From: Yersinia nurmii
Lineage (GTDB): Bacteria; Pseudomonadota; Gammaproteobacteria; Enterobacterales; Enterobacteriaceae
Reading direction: 5' to 3'
Assembly: GCF_001112925.1 (NCBI RefSeq)
Contig: NZ_CPYD01000008.1
Span: 143,621-207,620, forward strand
DNA length: 64,000 nt
Part shown: positions 19,977 through 28,279 of the stretch, one piece after another
Position numbering within the stretch: the first letter of the stretch is position 1
Layout: the number at the start of each line of letters is the position of its first letter
Position numbers and translations under genes: made by a program
Notes under the pieces: generated by a model
What the model saw: only the letters and a program-made list of their open reading frames with translations
Told to the model about the DNA's origin: nothing
Database searches by the model: none

Positions 19977-20004
19977 TTGACCTGCACAGGAAAATCTCTA
20001 GAAT
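19977..20004 (+). promoter_or_regulatory. promoter of the leucine tRNA
   Basis: TTGACC (19977-19982), a 16-base spacer and TAGAAT (19999-20004) are followed by a GC-rich discriminator (CGCCCCCG), the hallmark of stringently controlled stable-RNA promoters. Confidence 0.85.
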
Positions 20005-20045
20005 TCGCCCCCGTGGTTGCATCACAAAAGTGATGAACAAGGTAC

Positions 20046-20132
20046 GCGATGGTGGCGGAATTGGTAGACGCGCTAGCTTCAGGTGTTAGTGTTCTTACGG
20101 ACGTGAGGGTTCAAGTCCCTCCCTTCGCACCA
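20046..20132 (+). tRNA. tRNA-Leu (anticodon CAG)
   Basis: An 87-base type II tRNA with encoded CCA. The anticodon arm is CTAGC-TTCAGGT-GTTAG (anticodon CAG), the long variable arm is GTTCTTACGGAC, and the T arm is GAGGG-TTCAAGT-CCCTC. It is nearly identical to E. coli leuQPV/leuT, and leuQPV lies near rsmC in E. coli. The acceptor stem GCGATGG / CCTTCGC has a T-T opposition at positions 5-68. A single copy is present here. Confidence 0.96.
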
Positions 20133-20290
20133 CACTGATTGAATTCCTCGGTTTTATCCCTTCTTGTTATGTGCAAGCGATATAGCATTTGGCTATAGAT
20201 CACTTAGCGGTATTCGTTCCAAAGCACTTAGTTATCTTCCCAAAAAAACTTCCCTATTTTGCTCTAAATACGGCGTAATTCAGCCCGCAT

Positions 20291-20566
20291 TCATACATGA
20301 GTCAAAACTGCAAGCAGACCGCCAGTCATTGCCAGACAGGAAGGAATCAACAGAAAATGGCGCAGCCGCGGGTGGTACAGCATACTCAACGTTGCCAACA
20401 TCGCGGCGACAATAATGCCACGCAGCTCGGCCACGCTAAATTCTCCCCAGCCCAGCAAAGGTAAAAGCGCGCAAGGCAGTAAAACACCCCATCCGCTGGC
20501 CATTCGACTCAGTAAGAAATCGTTTAGCCTCCACGACCGGCAGGCTGCTATTGTCGCTCCAATCAT
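20291..20566 (-). CDS. yjjZ: DUF1435 family membrane protein (YjjZ-like)
   Basis: Small protein with hydrophobic stretches around SGWGVLLPCALLPLLGWG, GIIVAAMLATLSML and FLLIPSCLAMTGGLLAVL, typical of the DUF1435 family; E. coli YjjZ of this family is encoded next to rsmC as far as I recall. The frame is open to 20614, but a strong Fur box lies at 20587-20605 inside that extension. The start is therefore probably the ATG at 20566 (91 residues) or the ATG at MASGWG. Iron-repressed; function unknown. Confidence 0.7.
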   Translation of the reverse strand: MIGATIAACRSWRLNDFLLSRMASGWGVLLPCALLPLLGWGEFSVAELRGIIVAAMLATLSMLYHPRLRHFLLIPSCLAMTGGLLAVLTHV

Positions 20567-20586
20567 GATAATACCCCACACCAAGT

Positions 20587-20605
20587 GATAATGATAACCA
20601 ATATC
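20587..20605. promoter_or_regulatory. Fur box upstream of the DUF1435 gene
   Basis: GATAATGATAACCAATATC matches the 19-bp Fur consensus at 17 positions. It lies immediately upstream of the preferred start of the DUF1435 gene. Confidence 0.8.
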
Positions 20606-20827
20606 ATATAACACTCTGTAGTTAAGTGCATCATTTTGCGTAGCAGCTCGACATCATGATGACATGCCGATCCAAAGATGGTAATTTTGTATTAAGAAAA
20701 ATCTTAAAAAGATTTAAATAAGAATAATTTCAAAGAAAAACTATTTATCGTGCCCCTTAAATCAGGCGGCATGAGGATATTGTTTATTTGTCTGCGGACA
20801 GCATTACATACACAGAGTGAATTTAAT

Positions 20828-21910
20828 ATGAACGGCCATTCCTACGATCAGCTATTGAAAAGTAAGCATCGGCTTTCTTTACTGCTCTTTTTATTTTTAA
20901 ATGCGTCTTCATCTATTTTTAATATGTTATTACCGGCTCACCACACTCCAGCATTTACTTTGCCGGTGGTATTGATTGCTATTCTCAGCATTAGTGCATT
21001 GTTATTCATCATATTTTTTTCGAAGGATTATGCGAATAAACTGAATATATTCGCATTTGTTCTCGGTATTCTGTGGACATGGCAAATCATTCTTAAATAT
21101 GAATATTTGGGACGAGACGAAAATAACTTCTTATTGATCAGCCTGTTTACTATCTTCTTTATCAGCACTATCGCGCTTTCCGATAATTTTATCGCCTTTT
21201 GTTTACATTCAGCGCCAGCGGCGATTGCCGTGATTTTACTGGACGATTTCCAGAATATCTTCCGCATTATATTCACGGTTATGCTGCCACTCATTGGTTT
21301 TTGCTTACATCATCTGATGCTGCGCCGCAGCGATGAATTCACCCGAAAATTGGTCGCCCATTTATACAATGAACGAGAAAAATTCAGTGATTTAAGCATG
21401 ATAGATCCATTAACTAATCTGTATAACCGACGCGGCCTAGAAAGTAAGCTGGAAAGCCTGCTAACGCAGTCGCCGGGGAATCATTATGTTTTGTTGTTGG
21501 ATATTGACCATTTCAAGGCCTATAACGACAATTACGGCCATACTATGGGCGATCAGGCTTTAGTGCGGGTTGCTGCAGCCATTCGCGATGCCGTGCGTTC
21601 GCGAGATATCGTGGTGCGCTACGGTGGAGAAGAGTTTCTGGTATTGCTGACCCACGTTAGCGAAGAATACGCCTCACAGCTGGCCGAACGCGTTCGCCAG
21701 CGCGTGCTAGGACTGGATATTCCCCACGTTTTCAATCACAAAGTTTCTACTACGGTCACGCTCAGCGCGGGTATTTCACCACTGCAACCCTTGGATTTGC
21801 CAGCTTCGCTAAAAGCCGCGGATGAAGCACTGTATCAAGCCAAGAAAGACGGTCGCAATAAAGTCGCTTTTGCCAGCGATACGCTCACTAACGTGGAATC
21901 CGTCCACTAA
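20828..21910 (+). CDS. membrane-bound GGDEF diguanylate cyclase
   Basis: A predicted c-di-GMP synthase. The N-terminal ~170 residues form several hydrophobic helices; the C-terminal GGDEF domain begins at DPLTNLYNRRGLESK and has DIDHFKAYNDNYGH and the active-site motif GGEEF (residues 266-270 from this start). RSRD at 257-260, five residues before GGEEF, is an intact RxxD inhibitory site, so product inhibition is expected. The frame is open upstream to a GTG at 20750 and an ATG at 20771, and none of the starts has a strong ribosome site; MNGHSYDQ at 20828 is chosen because the membrane domain follows directly. No sensory PAS/GAF domain is visible. Confidence 0.88.
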   Translation: MNGHSYDQLLKSKHRLSLLLFLFLNASSSIFNMLLPAHHTPAFTLPVVLIAILSISALLFIIFFSKDYANKLNIFAFVLGILWTWQIILKYEYLGRDENNFLLISLFTIFFISTIALSDNFIAFCLHSAPAAIAVILLDDFQNIFRIIFTVMLPLIGFCLHHLMLRRSDEFTRKLVAHLYNEREKFSDLSMIDPLTNLYNRRGLESKLESLLTQSPGNHYVLLLDIDHFKAYNDNYGHTMGDQALVRVAAAIRDAVRSRDIVVRYGGEEFLVLLTHVSEEYASQLAERVRQRVLGLDIPHVFNHKVSTTVTLSAGISPLQPLDLPASLKAADEALYQAKKDGRNKVAFASDTLTNVESVH

Positions 21911-22291
21911 ATCTCCGCGGTTAGCCAGACAATCTCTTCTCTGTGGGGCGATGTATTTGCCCTGCCAATAAAATACCAGATCGCTCCTCTCCGGCATTAG
22001 ATTTCACCACGCCAGACGGGAAGATCTATTTACTAATATGAATGATTAAATAAATGCATTAAAAATCTGTTGAGTTTATTCGAATGAATCAGTCGGTTTA
22101 TTGTGAAAATGATTCACGTAAGTTATCCCGTCCCTATGTATATTTCTAATATCTGAATTTAGCTAATTTCGTTTAGTAACTATTTTTATAGAATGTTATT
22201 TCTGCGGTTACAGGCATAATTTTTTTGAAGGCTGGTGACACGAAATAACAAAAGGAAATGGCGGCGCAGGGAACAATTGGTCGAACACTAT
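21911..22291. other. intergenic region after the cyclase, no gene seen
   Basis: About 380 AT-rich bases between the convergent cyclase and TonB-receptor genes. No ORF with a ribosome site and no strong hairpin except the terminator at its right end. Confidence 0.55.
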
Positions 22292-22296
22292 CAGAA

Positions 22297-22319
22297 ACCC
22301 GGCCAGTACTTGGCCGGGT
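22297..22319 (-). terminator. terminator of the TonB-receptor gene
   Basis: ACCCGGCCA and TGGCCGGGT make a 9-bp perfect stem with a 5-base loop, followed on the minus strand by TTCTGATAG. Confidence 0.75.
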
Positions 22320-22327
22320 GAACGGCT

Positions 22328-24496
22328 TTAGAATGATACAGAACCTTGCACAAAGAAGGTGCGCGGCTCACCGACATATTTGCCGGAATTGTTATCATTT
22401 GAACGAGTGAAATAACGCTGGTCAAATAGGTTTTTCACCCCAGCGCCTAACGTCAGATTTGACCACTGTGGTCCGAAATTATATTCCGCTCGAGTATTCC
22501 ACACCATATAACCCGGAATATTACCAAACTGGCCGTCGGCGCTTTCTTCGGTAAGATAAATCGGACCGCTACCCGGTGAACGCTGCTTAGATTGCGCATA
22601 ACTATCCAGATTCCAGGTCCAGTTTCCGGTCTGATAACGGGTTCCAAGGGTGTATACCTGGCGGGAATAGAACGGCAGATCCTTACCCGCAAACGCGCCG
22701 CCTTCGGTCGTCGCTTTGGTGTAGGTATAGCTGGTATAAACGCTCATACCCTCCAGTGTCGGGTTCAATTCACTCAAATCGTAACTGAACGCCATTTCAA
22801 TCCCTTGATGCTTGGTCGCGCCCAGATTGGTCCAGCCGATATCATTGCTGATGTATTGCAGTTGGTTATCGAAATCAATGTAGAACAGCGTCACTTCACC
22901 GGTGATTAGCGTGTCATCGAAGCGAGTACCCATTTCGTAGGTATGCGCTTTCTCTGCGGTCAGACCCGGCGCGGGTGCGTTACCGTTGCCACCTTTGCTC
23001 AATTGGAAGTACTGCATACTGCCAAAAGAGGTATTAGCATTAGCAAACAGCTTCCATTCATCAGACAGATGATACATCAGGTTCAGGGATGGCAGCGGCT
23101 CACTGTAATGCTTCTCACGAGCGGTTTGTGAGAAAGAATCATCAACGTTGGTGCTGATTTTTTCATAACGCAGACCCGGTGTGATCGTCCAGTTGCCAAC
23201 GTTTATCGCATCATCGATATACACCGCGTGGGCTTCTGTGCCGCCAGAGGTATGCTGGTAGTAATCAGGCGTCGCCGGTGTAGAAGACTCAGAACCCGGA
23301 GCATACCAGACAGAACGATAGGCTTTCTCGTCCATGGTTTCATTCAGATAACGATAGCCTACCGTCACCTCATGGGAACTGCTGCCCAAACGGAACAATT
23401 GGGAATAACTCGGCTCAATAGCCCAGGTGGTGTAATTACGCGGATAAGCAACCATCCGTTTTTTACCCACATTTGCGCCAGTGCCTTCAGATTCAATATT
23501 GCTACCGCGGAAGCTTTTGGTGAAATAAGTCAGTAATTCAAACTGCTTATCTTCTTCCTGATGTTTATATTTGAAAGACATGTCGCGGCGGCGGCCATCG
23601 AACTGGTCGAATGGCCGAGTGGACTGGAATGGGTTTTGTGCATATTGCGCACGGGTCAGGCCGCCTGGCATACCGGCGTGGGCTTCGTAATAATGGAAGT
23701 TGGCCAATAGCTCATCATTCGGCGTGATTTCATAACGCGTTTTCAGCAGAAAATCGTCGATATCGGTATTGTCGTTACTATCGCGATACCCCTGGCCATG
23801 TAAACCAGAGTACATCAACGCCGCGCCGAAGCCGTTATCCGCCGTACCGCCCAAAGAAGCGCTGGATAGCGTTTTCAGGCCGCCGTGGCTAGCGCCTTGA
23901 GTCTGCGCACTCACCGCGCCGCTAAACTCTTTAGGAATCGCTTTGGTATTAAAGTTAATAATGCCCCCCACGTTCTGCGGCCCATAACGCACCGCTCCGC
24001 CGCCGCGAATCACGTCGATAGACTGTAGATTTCCGATGGATAACGGCGCCATAGATAACTGTGGCTGTCCGTAAGGAGCCACCGCCAGCGGAATGCCATC
24101 CTGCAAAATGGTGGAACGCGGTGACAGACGTGAAGTTAAACCACGAACACCAACGTTAAGGGAAATATCGCTACCGCCAGTGCCGTTGCTTTCGCGCACC
24201 TGAACGCCGGGAATACCGCGCAATGAATCACCAATAGTCTGCGCACCTTTTTCCTGCAAACGCTGCTGGGTGACGATGGTTCGCGCCCCCGGATGATTCA
24301 GCACAACCGTGCTGTTGTCGGTGTTATCCAACCAGTTACCCACTACCGAAAGCGTGTCGCTTTTACCGCTGGCAGGTGCATCCTGAGTGGTCGTTGGCTG
24401 GCTATCATCAACCTGAGTTTTTTTATCCGCGGCATAGGTAGGCAATGCCAGCGCAATAGATGCGGCTAGCAAGGAAAGACGAGTAAAAGTAAACAT
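22328..24496 (-). CDS. TonB-dependent outer-membrane receptor (FecA-like, no signalling domain)
   Basis: The 722-residue protein has a signal peptide (cut after LPTYA), a TonB-box-like segment DTLSVVG near residue 47, a plug with IGDSLRGIPGVQVRE and the FecA-like stretch RGGGAVRYGPQNVGGIINF, then a beta-barrel ending in FVQGSVSF with terminal Phe. It resembles the ferric-citrate receptor FecA but lacks the ~80-residue N-terminal transcription-signalling domain. The ligand is probably a ferric chelate. It follows a periplasmic binding protein gene and has a weak Fur-like site upstream. No inner-membrane transporter genes accompany it here. Confidence 0.88.
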   Translation of the reverse strand: MFTFTRLSLLAASIALALPTYAADKKTQVDDSQPTTTQDAPASGKSDTLSVVGNWLDNTDNSTVVLNHPGARTIVTQQRLQEKGAQTIGDSLRGIPGVQVRESNGTGGSDISLNVGVRGLTSRLSPRSTILQDGIPLAVAPYGQPQLSMAPLSIGNLQSIDVIRGGGAVRYGPQNVGGIINFNTKAIPKEFSGAVSAQTQGASHGGLKTLSSASLGGTADNGFGAALMYSGLHGQGYRDSNDNTDIDDFLLKTRYEITPNDELLANFHYYEAHAGMPGGLTRAQYAQNPFQSTRPFDQFDGRRRDMSFKYKHQEEDKQFELLTYFTKSFRGSNIESEGTGANVGKKRMVAYPRNYTTWAIEPSYSQLFRLGSSSHEVTVGYRYLNETMDEKAYRSVWYAPGSESSTPATPDYYQHTSGGTEAHAVYIDDAINVGNWTITPGLRYEKISTNVDDSFSQTAREKHYSEPLPSLNLMYHLSDEWKLFANANTSFGSMQYFQLSKGGNGNAPAPGLTAEKAHTYEMGTRFDDTLITGEVTLFYIDFDNQLQYISNDIGWTNLGATKHQGIEMAFSYDLSELNPTLEGMSVYTSYTYTKATTEGGAFAGKDLPFYSRQVYTLGTRYQTGNWTWNLDSYAQSKQRSPGSGPIYLTEESADGQFGNIPGYMVWNTRAEYNFGPQWSNLTLGAGVKNLFDQRYFTRSNDNNSGKYVGEPRTFFVQGSVSF

Positions 24497-24545
24497 ATGA
24501 GGTTTATTCCGAAAGGAAATGTATATGAATGTATTTTTTAGAAAC

Positions 24546-24564
24546 GCTAATCTTAATGATTCTG
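24546..24564. promoter_or_regulatory. weak Fur-like site before the TonB-receptor gene
   Basis: GCTAATCTTAATGATTCTG matches the 19-bp Fur consensus at about 13 positions and shares the GCTAAT start with the much stronger box at 25964. Only suggestive. Confidence 0.3.
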
Positions 24565-24742
24565 CTTACCAAGTAAATCGATATTGGCAATAAATCGAAT
24601 CAGAGTTTATTTCAGTCGAAGTCGTGATTGGCCACGGTTTACGTAGAAAACCGCAAACGAGCATGAAGCACACAAGCCCGTTGAGCAGAGCAGTTATTCA
24701 AAATGGCCAATAAAATCGCCTCAATAGAACAGGCTCAGAAAT

Positions 24743-24763
24743 ATCCTCCCGTAAAGGGAGGAT
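24743..24763 (-). terminator. hairpin after the binding-protein gene
   Basis: ATCCTCCC and GGGAGGAT form an 8-bp stem with a 5-base loop, 28 bases past the stop. The minus-strand tail ATTTCTG is only moderately T-rich, so partial read-through into the receptor gene is possible. Confidence 0.55.
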
Positions 24764-24790
24764 TAGCAGGAGAAATGAGCGTGGCGGGAA

Positions 24791-25927
24791 TTATTTAGCC
24801 TCAACCCAAAACACGCCGCTGTAATCCAGCGCGGTGTATTTTTGATGCAACATCTTGATATCTGCCAGAGGGTCAAGATCGCTAAATAGCGCCGGATGCA
24901 GGAATTTAGCAATGGCTTCAACGGCAATCACGTTGAACGGCGTATCGTAAAACTGATGATAAATCGCCATAACCTTCTTATCTTTGACCGATTGCAGCAC
25001 GCTGATGCCGGTGCGATTCATCAGGTGTTTCAGACGCGCCTGCGTGGTAGCTTCATCGGTGCTATAACCGAGCGGAACCGCTAAAGTACCTCGATGCCCG
25101 CGACTCCAGTCAGCGCCGGTCATCAGATAAAAATCGGGGTTACTGGCAATCAGTTGCTCAACATTCACGTCCCCGCCCATTGCCGGAAATAGCTTGCTTC
25201 CAACGTTATTACCGCCTGCAACATCGATAAATTGTCCGAAACTGCCTTTCCCAAAAGTGCTGCAACAATCATCGCCTTTCATTCCGGCGCTACGCTCGAT
25301 AAACACACTGGGGCGCTGCTCTGGTTTTAAGGTCGCAACCCGCTCACGAACCAAATCCAAACGTTGCTGATAGAACTGAATAAAGGATTCAGCGTTCGCC
25401 TCCTCACCAAAGACTTTGCCGAGTAATCTCATACTTGGCACCGTATTGGTGAGCGGCTGCTGACGGAAATCGATGATTAAGACCGGCAGCCCGGCTTTTT
25501 CTAGCTGCCGTAACACGCCGCTGCTTTTCAGTTTTTCCAGCAAACCAACATCAAAAATTATCAGATCTGGCCTAAAGACTACCGCTTGTTCCACGCTAAA
25601 ATCAGAAACGTATGGGTTTTCAAAAATAGGAATCTTATTGATTTCAGGGAATTTCTTCGCGTAAGCCTCTACCAGATCTGGCGCTTTGACTTTTAGCGAA
25701 TTATCCCAGGCAATAATATTTTTTAGCGGCGTATTCGGATGCAAAATATTCAGCGCTAGCAAGGCTCTGGCGTCAGCCAAAATGACTCTGGAAGCGGGCT
25801 GAGGCAATGTTACTTCACGCCCCGCTACATCGGTAACCACAATAGGTGCAGCCAACGCAGACCAGGACATAAGGATCGCCAGCGAAGCCAATAGCCAGCG
25901 GGCTGCGCGGAGAAGACTAACGGGCAT
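24791..25927 (-). CDS. periplasmic iron-siderophore/haem-type ABC substrate-binding protein
   Basis: The 378-residue protein has a signal peptide ending SWSALA-AP and the fold of the BtuF/FepB-type binding proteins (Peripla_BP_2): PIVVTDVAGREVTLPQPASRVI, then SVEQAVVFRPDLIIF and QLIASNPDFYLMTG. It should bind an Fe chelate or a similar ligand and hand it to an ABC permease, which is not in the window. AAGGATATATC precedes the ATG. A strong Fur box lies 37 bases upstream, so it is iron-repressed. It lies upstream of the TonB receptor on the same strand. Confidence 0.88.
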   Translation of the reverse strand: MPVSLLRAARWLLASLAILMSWSALAAPIVVTDVAGREVTLPQPASRVILADARALLALNILHPNTPLKNIIAWDNSLKVKAPDLVEAYAKKFPEINKIPIFENPYVSDFSVEQAVVFRPDLIIFDVGLLEKLKSSGVLRQLEKAGLPVLIIDFRQQPLTNTVPSMRLLGKVFGEEANAESFIQFYQQRLDLVRERVATLKPEQRPSVFIERSAGMKGDDCCSTFGKGSFGQFIDVAGGNNVGSKLFPAMGGDVNVEQLIASNPDFYLMTGADWSRGHRGTLAVPLGYSTDEATTQARLKHLMNRTGISVLQSVKDKKVMAIYHQFYDTPFNVIAVEAIAKFLHPALFSDLDPLADIKMLHQKYTALDYSGVFWVEAK

Positions 25928-25963
25928 GATATATCCTTGATAAATGCATAATAAGATTCGAAC

Positions 25964-25982
25964 GCTAATGATAATCCATATC
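25964..25982. promoter_or_regulatory. Fur box upstream of the binding-protein gene
   Basis: GCTAATGATAATCCATATC matches the 19-bp Fur consensus at 16 positions and lies in the divergent region before the binding-protein gene. Confidence 0.75.
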
Positions 25983-26074
25983 TTTTGTTTTTAAACTACC
26001 CAATATTTCTCACTGCAATAAAATCGATGAGATCACGTTATTACTCACTTTTTCAGATTACTTCAGGAATTTTG

Positions 26075-26103
26075 TTGCTTTGCTAAACCGATTCTTCTAA
26101 TTT
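26075..26103 (+). promoter_or_regulatory. scrK promoter with a ScrR-like operator in the spacer
   Basis: TTGCTT (26075-26080) and TAATTT (26098-26103) are 17 bases apart. The spacer and its edge hold GCTAAACCGATTCTTC (26082-26097), a perfect half of the ScrR-type palindrome GCTAAACCGGTTTAGC (12 of 16 overall). Bound ScrR would cover the promoter. Confidence 0.55.
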
Positions 26104-26140
26104 TAGCCACCAATAGGATTGGATAAAATTGAGGATCATC

Positions 26141-27076
26141 ATGAAGAATTCAGTGTGGGTTTTAGGCGATGCTGTGGTTGATCTTGTGCCTGAAAATTCA
26201 AACAGTTACCTTAAATGTCCCGGCGGAGCACCGGCAAACGTCGCCGTGGGAATTGCGCGCTTAGGGGGAAAAAGCGCCTTTATTGGCCGGGTTGGCGACG
26301 ATAGCTTTGGCCGTTTTTTGCAGCAGATATTGCAGCAGGAAAATGTCGATACCCGCTACATGACGCAAGATCCTCAATATCACACCTCAACCGTGGTGGT
26401 AGATTTAGATCAAAACGGCGAACGCTCCTTTACTTTTATGGTTAATCCAAGCGCCGATTTATTCCTGCAACCTGATGATTTACCGGAATTTGAAGCCAAT
26501 CAGTGGCTTCACGTTTGCTCCATTGCGCTCAGCCGTGAACCCAGCCGTAGCACCGCATTTGAAGCGATGAAGCGCCTCAAAGCCGCCGGTGGTTGGGTCA
26601 GCTTCGATCCTAATATTCGGGAAGATATCTGGCAAAATCCGGAGGAATTACTGCCGTGCCTGCATCAGGCACTGCAATTGGCGGACGTGGTAAAACTGTC
26701 GCTGGAAGAACTGGCATTTATCAGCGGTACCAATGAAACCACCCTAGCGATAGAGCAGATAATGGCACAATTCCCGTGCAAATTGCTGCTGGTCACGCTG
26801 GGGGCTGATGGCGTATGGCTGCATAATCGCGCCGATTTGCAGCAATATCCAAGCCGCAAAGTCACTCCGGTAGATACTACTGGCGCGGGTGATGCCTTCG
26901 TCGCCGGGCTGCTGGCCGCCTTGGCGTGCCAGCCAGACTGGGTTAAAGGTACAAATCTTACCGCGGCTATCGCTCAGGCTCAGGCCTGCGGCGCACTCGC
27001 GACCACGGCCAAAGGCGCGATGACCGCATTGCCGAGCTCCAACCAACTGGCCCATTTTTTGGAAACCACGATTTAA
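26141..27076 (+). CDS. scrK: ScrK: fructokinase (PfkB family)
   Basis: The 311-residue PfkB/ribokinase-fold enzyme begins KNSVWVLGDAVVDLVPE and has the signature CPGGAPANVAVGIARLGG and the C-terminal anion hole and catalytic base in DTTGAGDAFVAGLL. It is very like ScrK of Klebsiella/Salmonella scr operons. It phosphorylates the fructose released by ScrB (and possibly CscA) to fructose 6-phosphate. The family also contains aminoimidazole riboside kinases, so specificity is inferred from the scr context. The ATG at 26141 follows GAGG; the frame is open to a TTG at 26129. Confidence 0.9.
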   Translation: MKNSVWVLGDAVVDLVPENSNSYLKCPGGAPANVAVGIARLGGKSAFIGRVGDDSFGRFLQQILQQENVDTRYMTQDPQYHTSTVVVDLDQNGERSFTFMVNPSADLFLQPDDLPEFEANQWLHVCSIALSREPSRSTAFEAMKRLKAAGGWVSFDPNIREDIWQNPEELLPCLHQALQLADVVKLSLEELAFISGTNETTLAIEQIMAQFPCKLLLVTLGADGVWLHNRADLQQYPSRKVTPVDTTGAGDAFVAGLLAALACQPDWVKGTNLTAAIAQAQACGALATTAKGAMTALPSSNQLAHFLETTI

Positions 27077-27216
27077 CCCGCTGATACCTGCCGGATCTCT
27101 CTGTTTTATCGAAGTTATCCGGCAATAACTACTTATTTGCCTTTCCTCCAACCCCGCTATATATTTTCTGCCTATACCTACCTGCCCGCTATTTTCTCTT
27201 CTGAAAGGAACTCAAC

Positions 27217-28071
27217 GTGAAATCTTTGTCTGCGGCCTTGCTGCTCAGCATCTTACCCGTGGCAGCATTTGCTACACCAATGCCTTTTGTTATTGATAAA
27301 GACCATAAAGGGCAATTAACTATTGAGCAGTTTGAAGGATCAAATAGCGACGGCGGGCGTTTCGAGGTGCTGTTACCCTCCGGAAAAACGCAGGAACTGG
27401 GCGGTTTTGAATTTATTGATGATGGTAAAAATCCGGGGGCCAGTTTCACTGATTTCAACTTCGATGGTTATAACGATATCGCCATCGATGTGCCGGTCGG
27501 CATGGTGAACTTTGAGACTTTCATCTACCTTTGGCAGCCTGAAACAGGCCAATTTAAAGCACTAAAACCGAATAATCCTGGCGCCTGCGGCCAGTTTTCC
27601 GATGTGACGCTGGATGAGAAAAACAAAACCATCATTTCATCCTGCCGTGGTGGCCCAGTCTGGTATAGCGACAAATTTAAATACGATGATCAAGGGAAGC
27701 TCTATCTGGCCTCGGATATGGAATTAAACATGGGCGTAGCTCCCGATCACGACATTTCAACCTTCGCCTTTTTCGAACGCTACTACGATCCTCAAGGTAA
27801 GAAAATCAGTCAACAGGCGATTGGGATTGAAGGTGAACCTTATGTTTATACAGTAAAAAATGAAAAATTACGTCTGTATAACGCACCGAACAAAGATCAG
27901 AAATCAGCGATGTATCTGGTGAAAGGCGATCAAGTCGCGATCGTGGATTTAACCGTTCTGGAGAACACTAATAGTACTTGGGTAAAAATCAAATATGCCA
28001 ACAAAAAGCGCGGTGATATTTATAAATGGGTCGCCGCCGATGAAACCGAACGTTCAGTACCGCAGGAGTAA
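27217..28071 (+). CDS. exported protein of unknown function (FG-GAP-like, XAC2610-type) inside the scr locus
   Basis: The 284-residue protein starts with GTG after AAGGAA and has a signal peptide (cut after AAFA). A calcium-loop-like motif DFNFDGYNDIAID near residue 87 is typical of FG-GAP/VCBS and XAC2610-type proteins. The C-terminal ~80 residues (KLRLYNAPNKDQKSAMYLVKG..., then VAIVD and WVKI) look like a small SH3-type domain. It sits between scrK and scrY with its own terminator, so it need not belong to sucrose metabolism. Periplasmic or secreted; the function cannot be assigned. Confidence 0.75.
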   Translation: MKSLSAALLLSILPVAAFATPMPFVIDKDHKGQLTIEQFEGSNSDGGRFEVLLPSGKTQELGGFEFIDDGKNPGASFTDFNFDGYNDIAIDVPVGMVNFETFIYLWQPETGQFKALKPNNPGACGQFSDVTLDEKNKTIISSCRGGPVWYSDKFKYDDQGKLYLASDMELNMGVAPDHDISTFAFFERYYDPQGKKISQQAIGIEGEPYVYTVKNEKLRLYNAPNKDQKSAMYLVKGDQVAIVDLTVLENTNSTWVKIKYANKKRGDIYKWVAADETERSVPQE

Positions 28072-28131
28072 TTCCTGCAACATTCAGGTAATGACCCCGC
28101 TTTAACCGCCTCTAATGTAGTGAACTTCTCC

Positions 28132-28158
28132 AGCGTGCCGATTCCGGCGCGCTTTTTT
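28132..28158 (+). terminator. terminator after the unknown exported protein gene
   Basis: AGCGTGCCG and CGGCGCGCT pair over nine positions (one G-T) with loop ATTC, followed by six T. Confidence 0.9.
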
Positions 28159-28198
28159 ATGGCTAAAACCCAGCCAACTCTGTTTAAAACGATCGATT

Positions 28199-28214
28199 TG
28201 TAAGCTGGATCACA
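28199..28214. promoter_or_regulatory. CRP site of the scrYAB promoter
   Basis: TGTAAGCTGGATCACA differs from TGTGA-N6-TCACA at one base. It lies upstream of the proposed scrY promoter (TTTTGC 28240-28245, 17 bases, CATTAT 28263-28268), at about -68. Confidence 0.6.
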
Positions 28215-28217
28215 ATG

Positions 28218-28233
28218 GCTGAAACGGGTTAGC
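28218..28233. promoter_or_regulatory. upstream ScrR-like operator
   Basis: GCTGAAACGGGTTAGC matches the ScrR-type palindrome GCTAAACCGGTTTAGC at 13 of 16 positions. Its centre is exactly 60 bp from the downstream operator. Confidence 0.5.
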
Positions 28234-28249
28234 AAAATGTTTTGCTAAC
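28228..28249. repeat. perfect palindrome overlapping the scrY -35 region
   Basis: GTTAGCAAAA and TTTTGCTAAC are perfect inverted 10-mers separated by two bases. It overlaps both the upstream operator and the proposed -35 element. Confidence 0.8.
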
Positions 28250-28279
28250 TCAGGGTTAACTCCATTATGTTAACCCTGA
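28250..28279. repeat. perfect 11-bp inverted repeat over the scrY -10 region
   Basis: TCAGGGTTAAC and GTTAACCCTGA flank the 8 bases TCCATTAT, which contain the proposed -10 element. It abuts the preceding palindrome. Confidence 0.8.

Noticed and set aside
20046..20132. The leucine tRNA as an integration site for a genomic island
   Set aside because: No integrase gene or repeated tRNA 3' end was seen in the following genes; the only integrase relic is 43 kb away.
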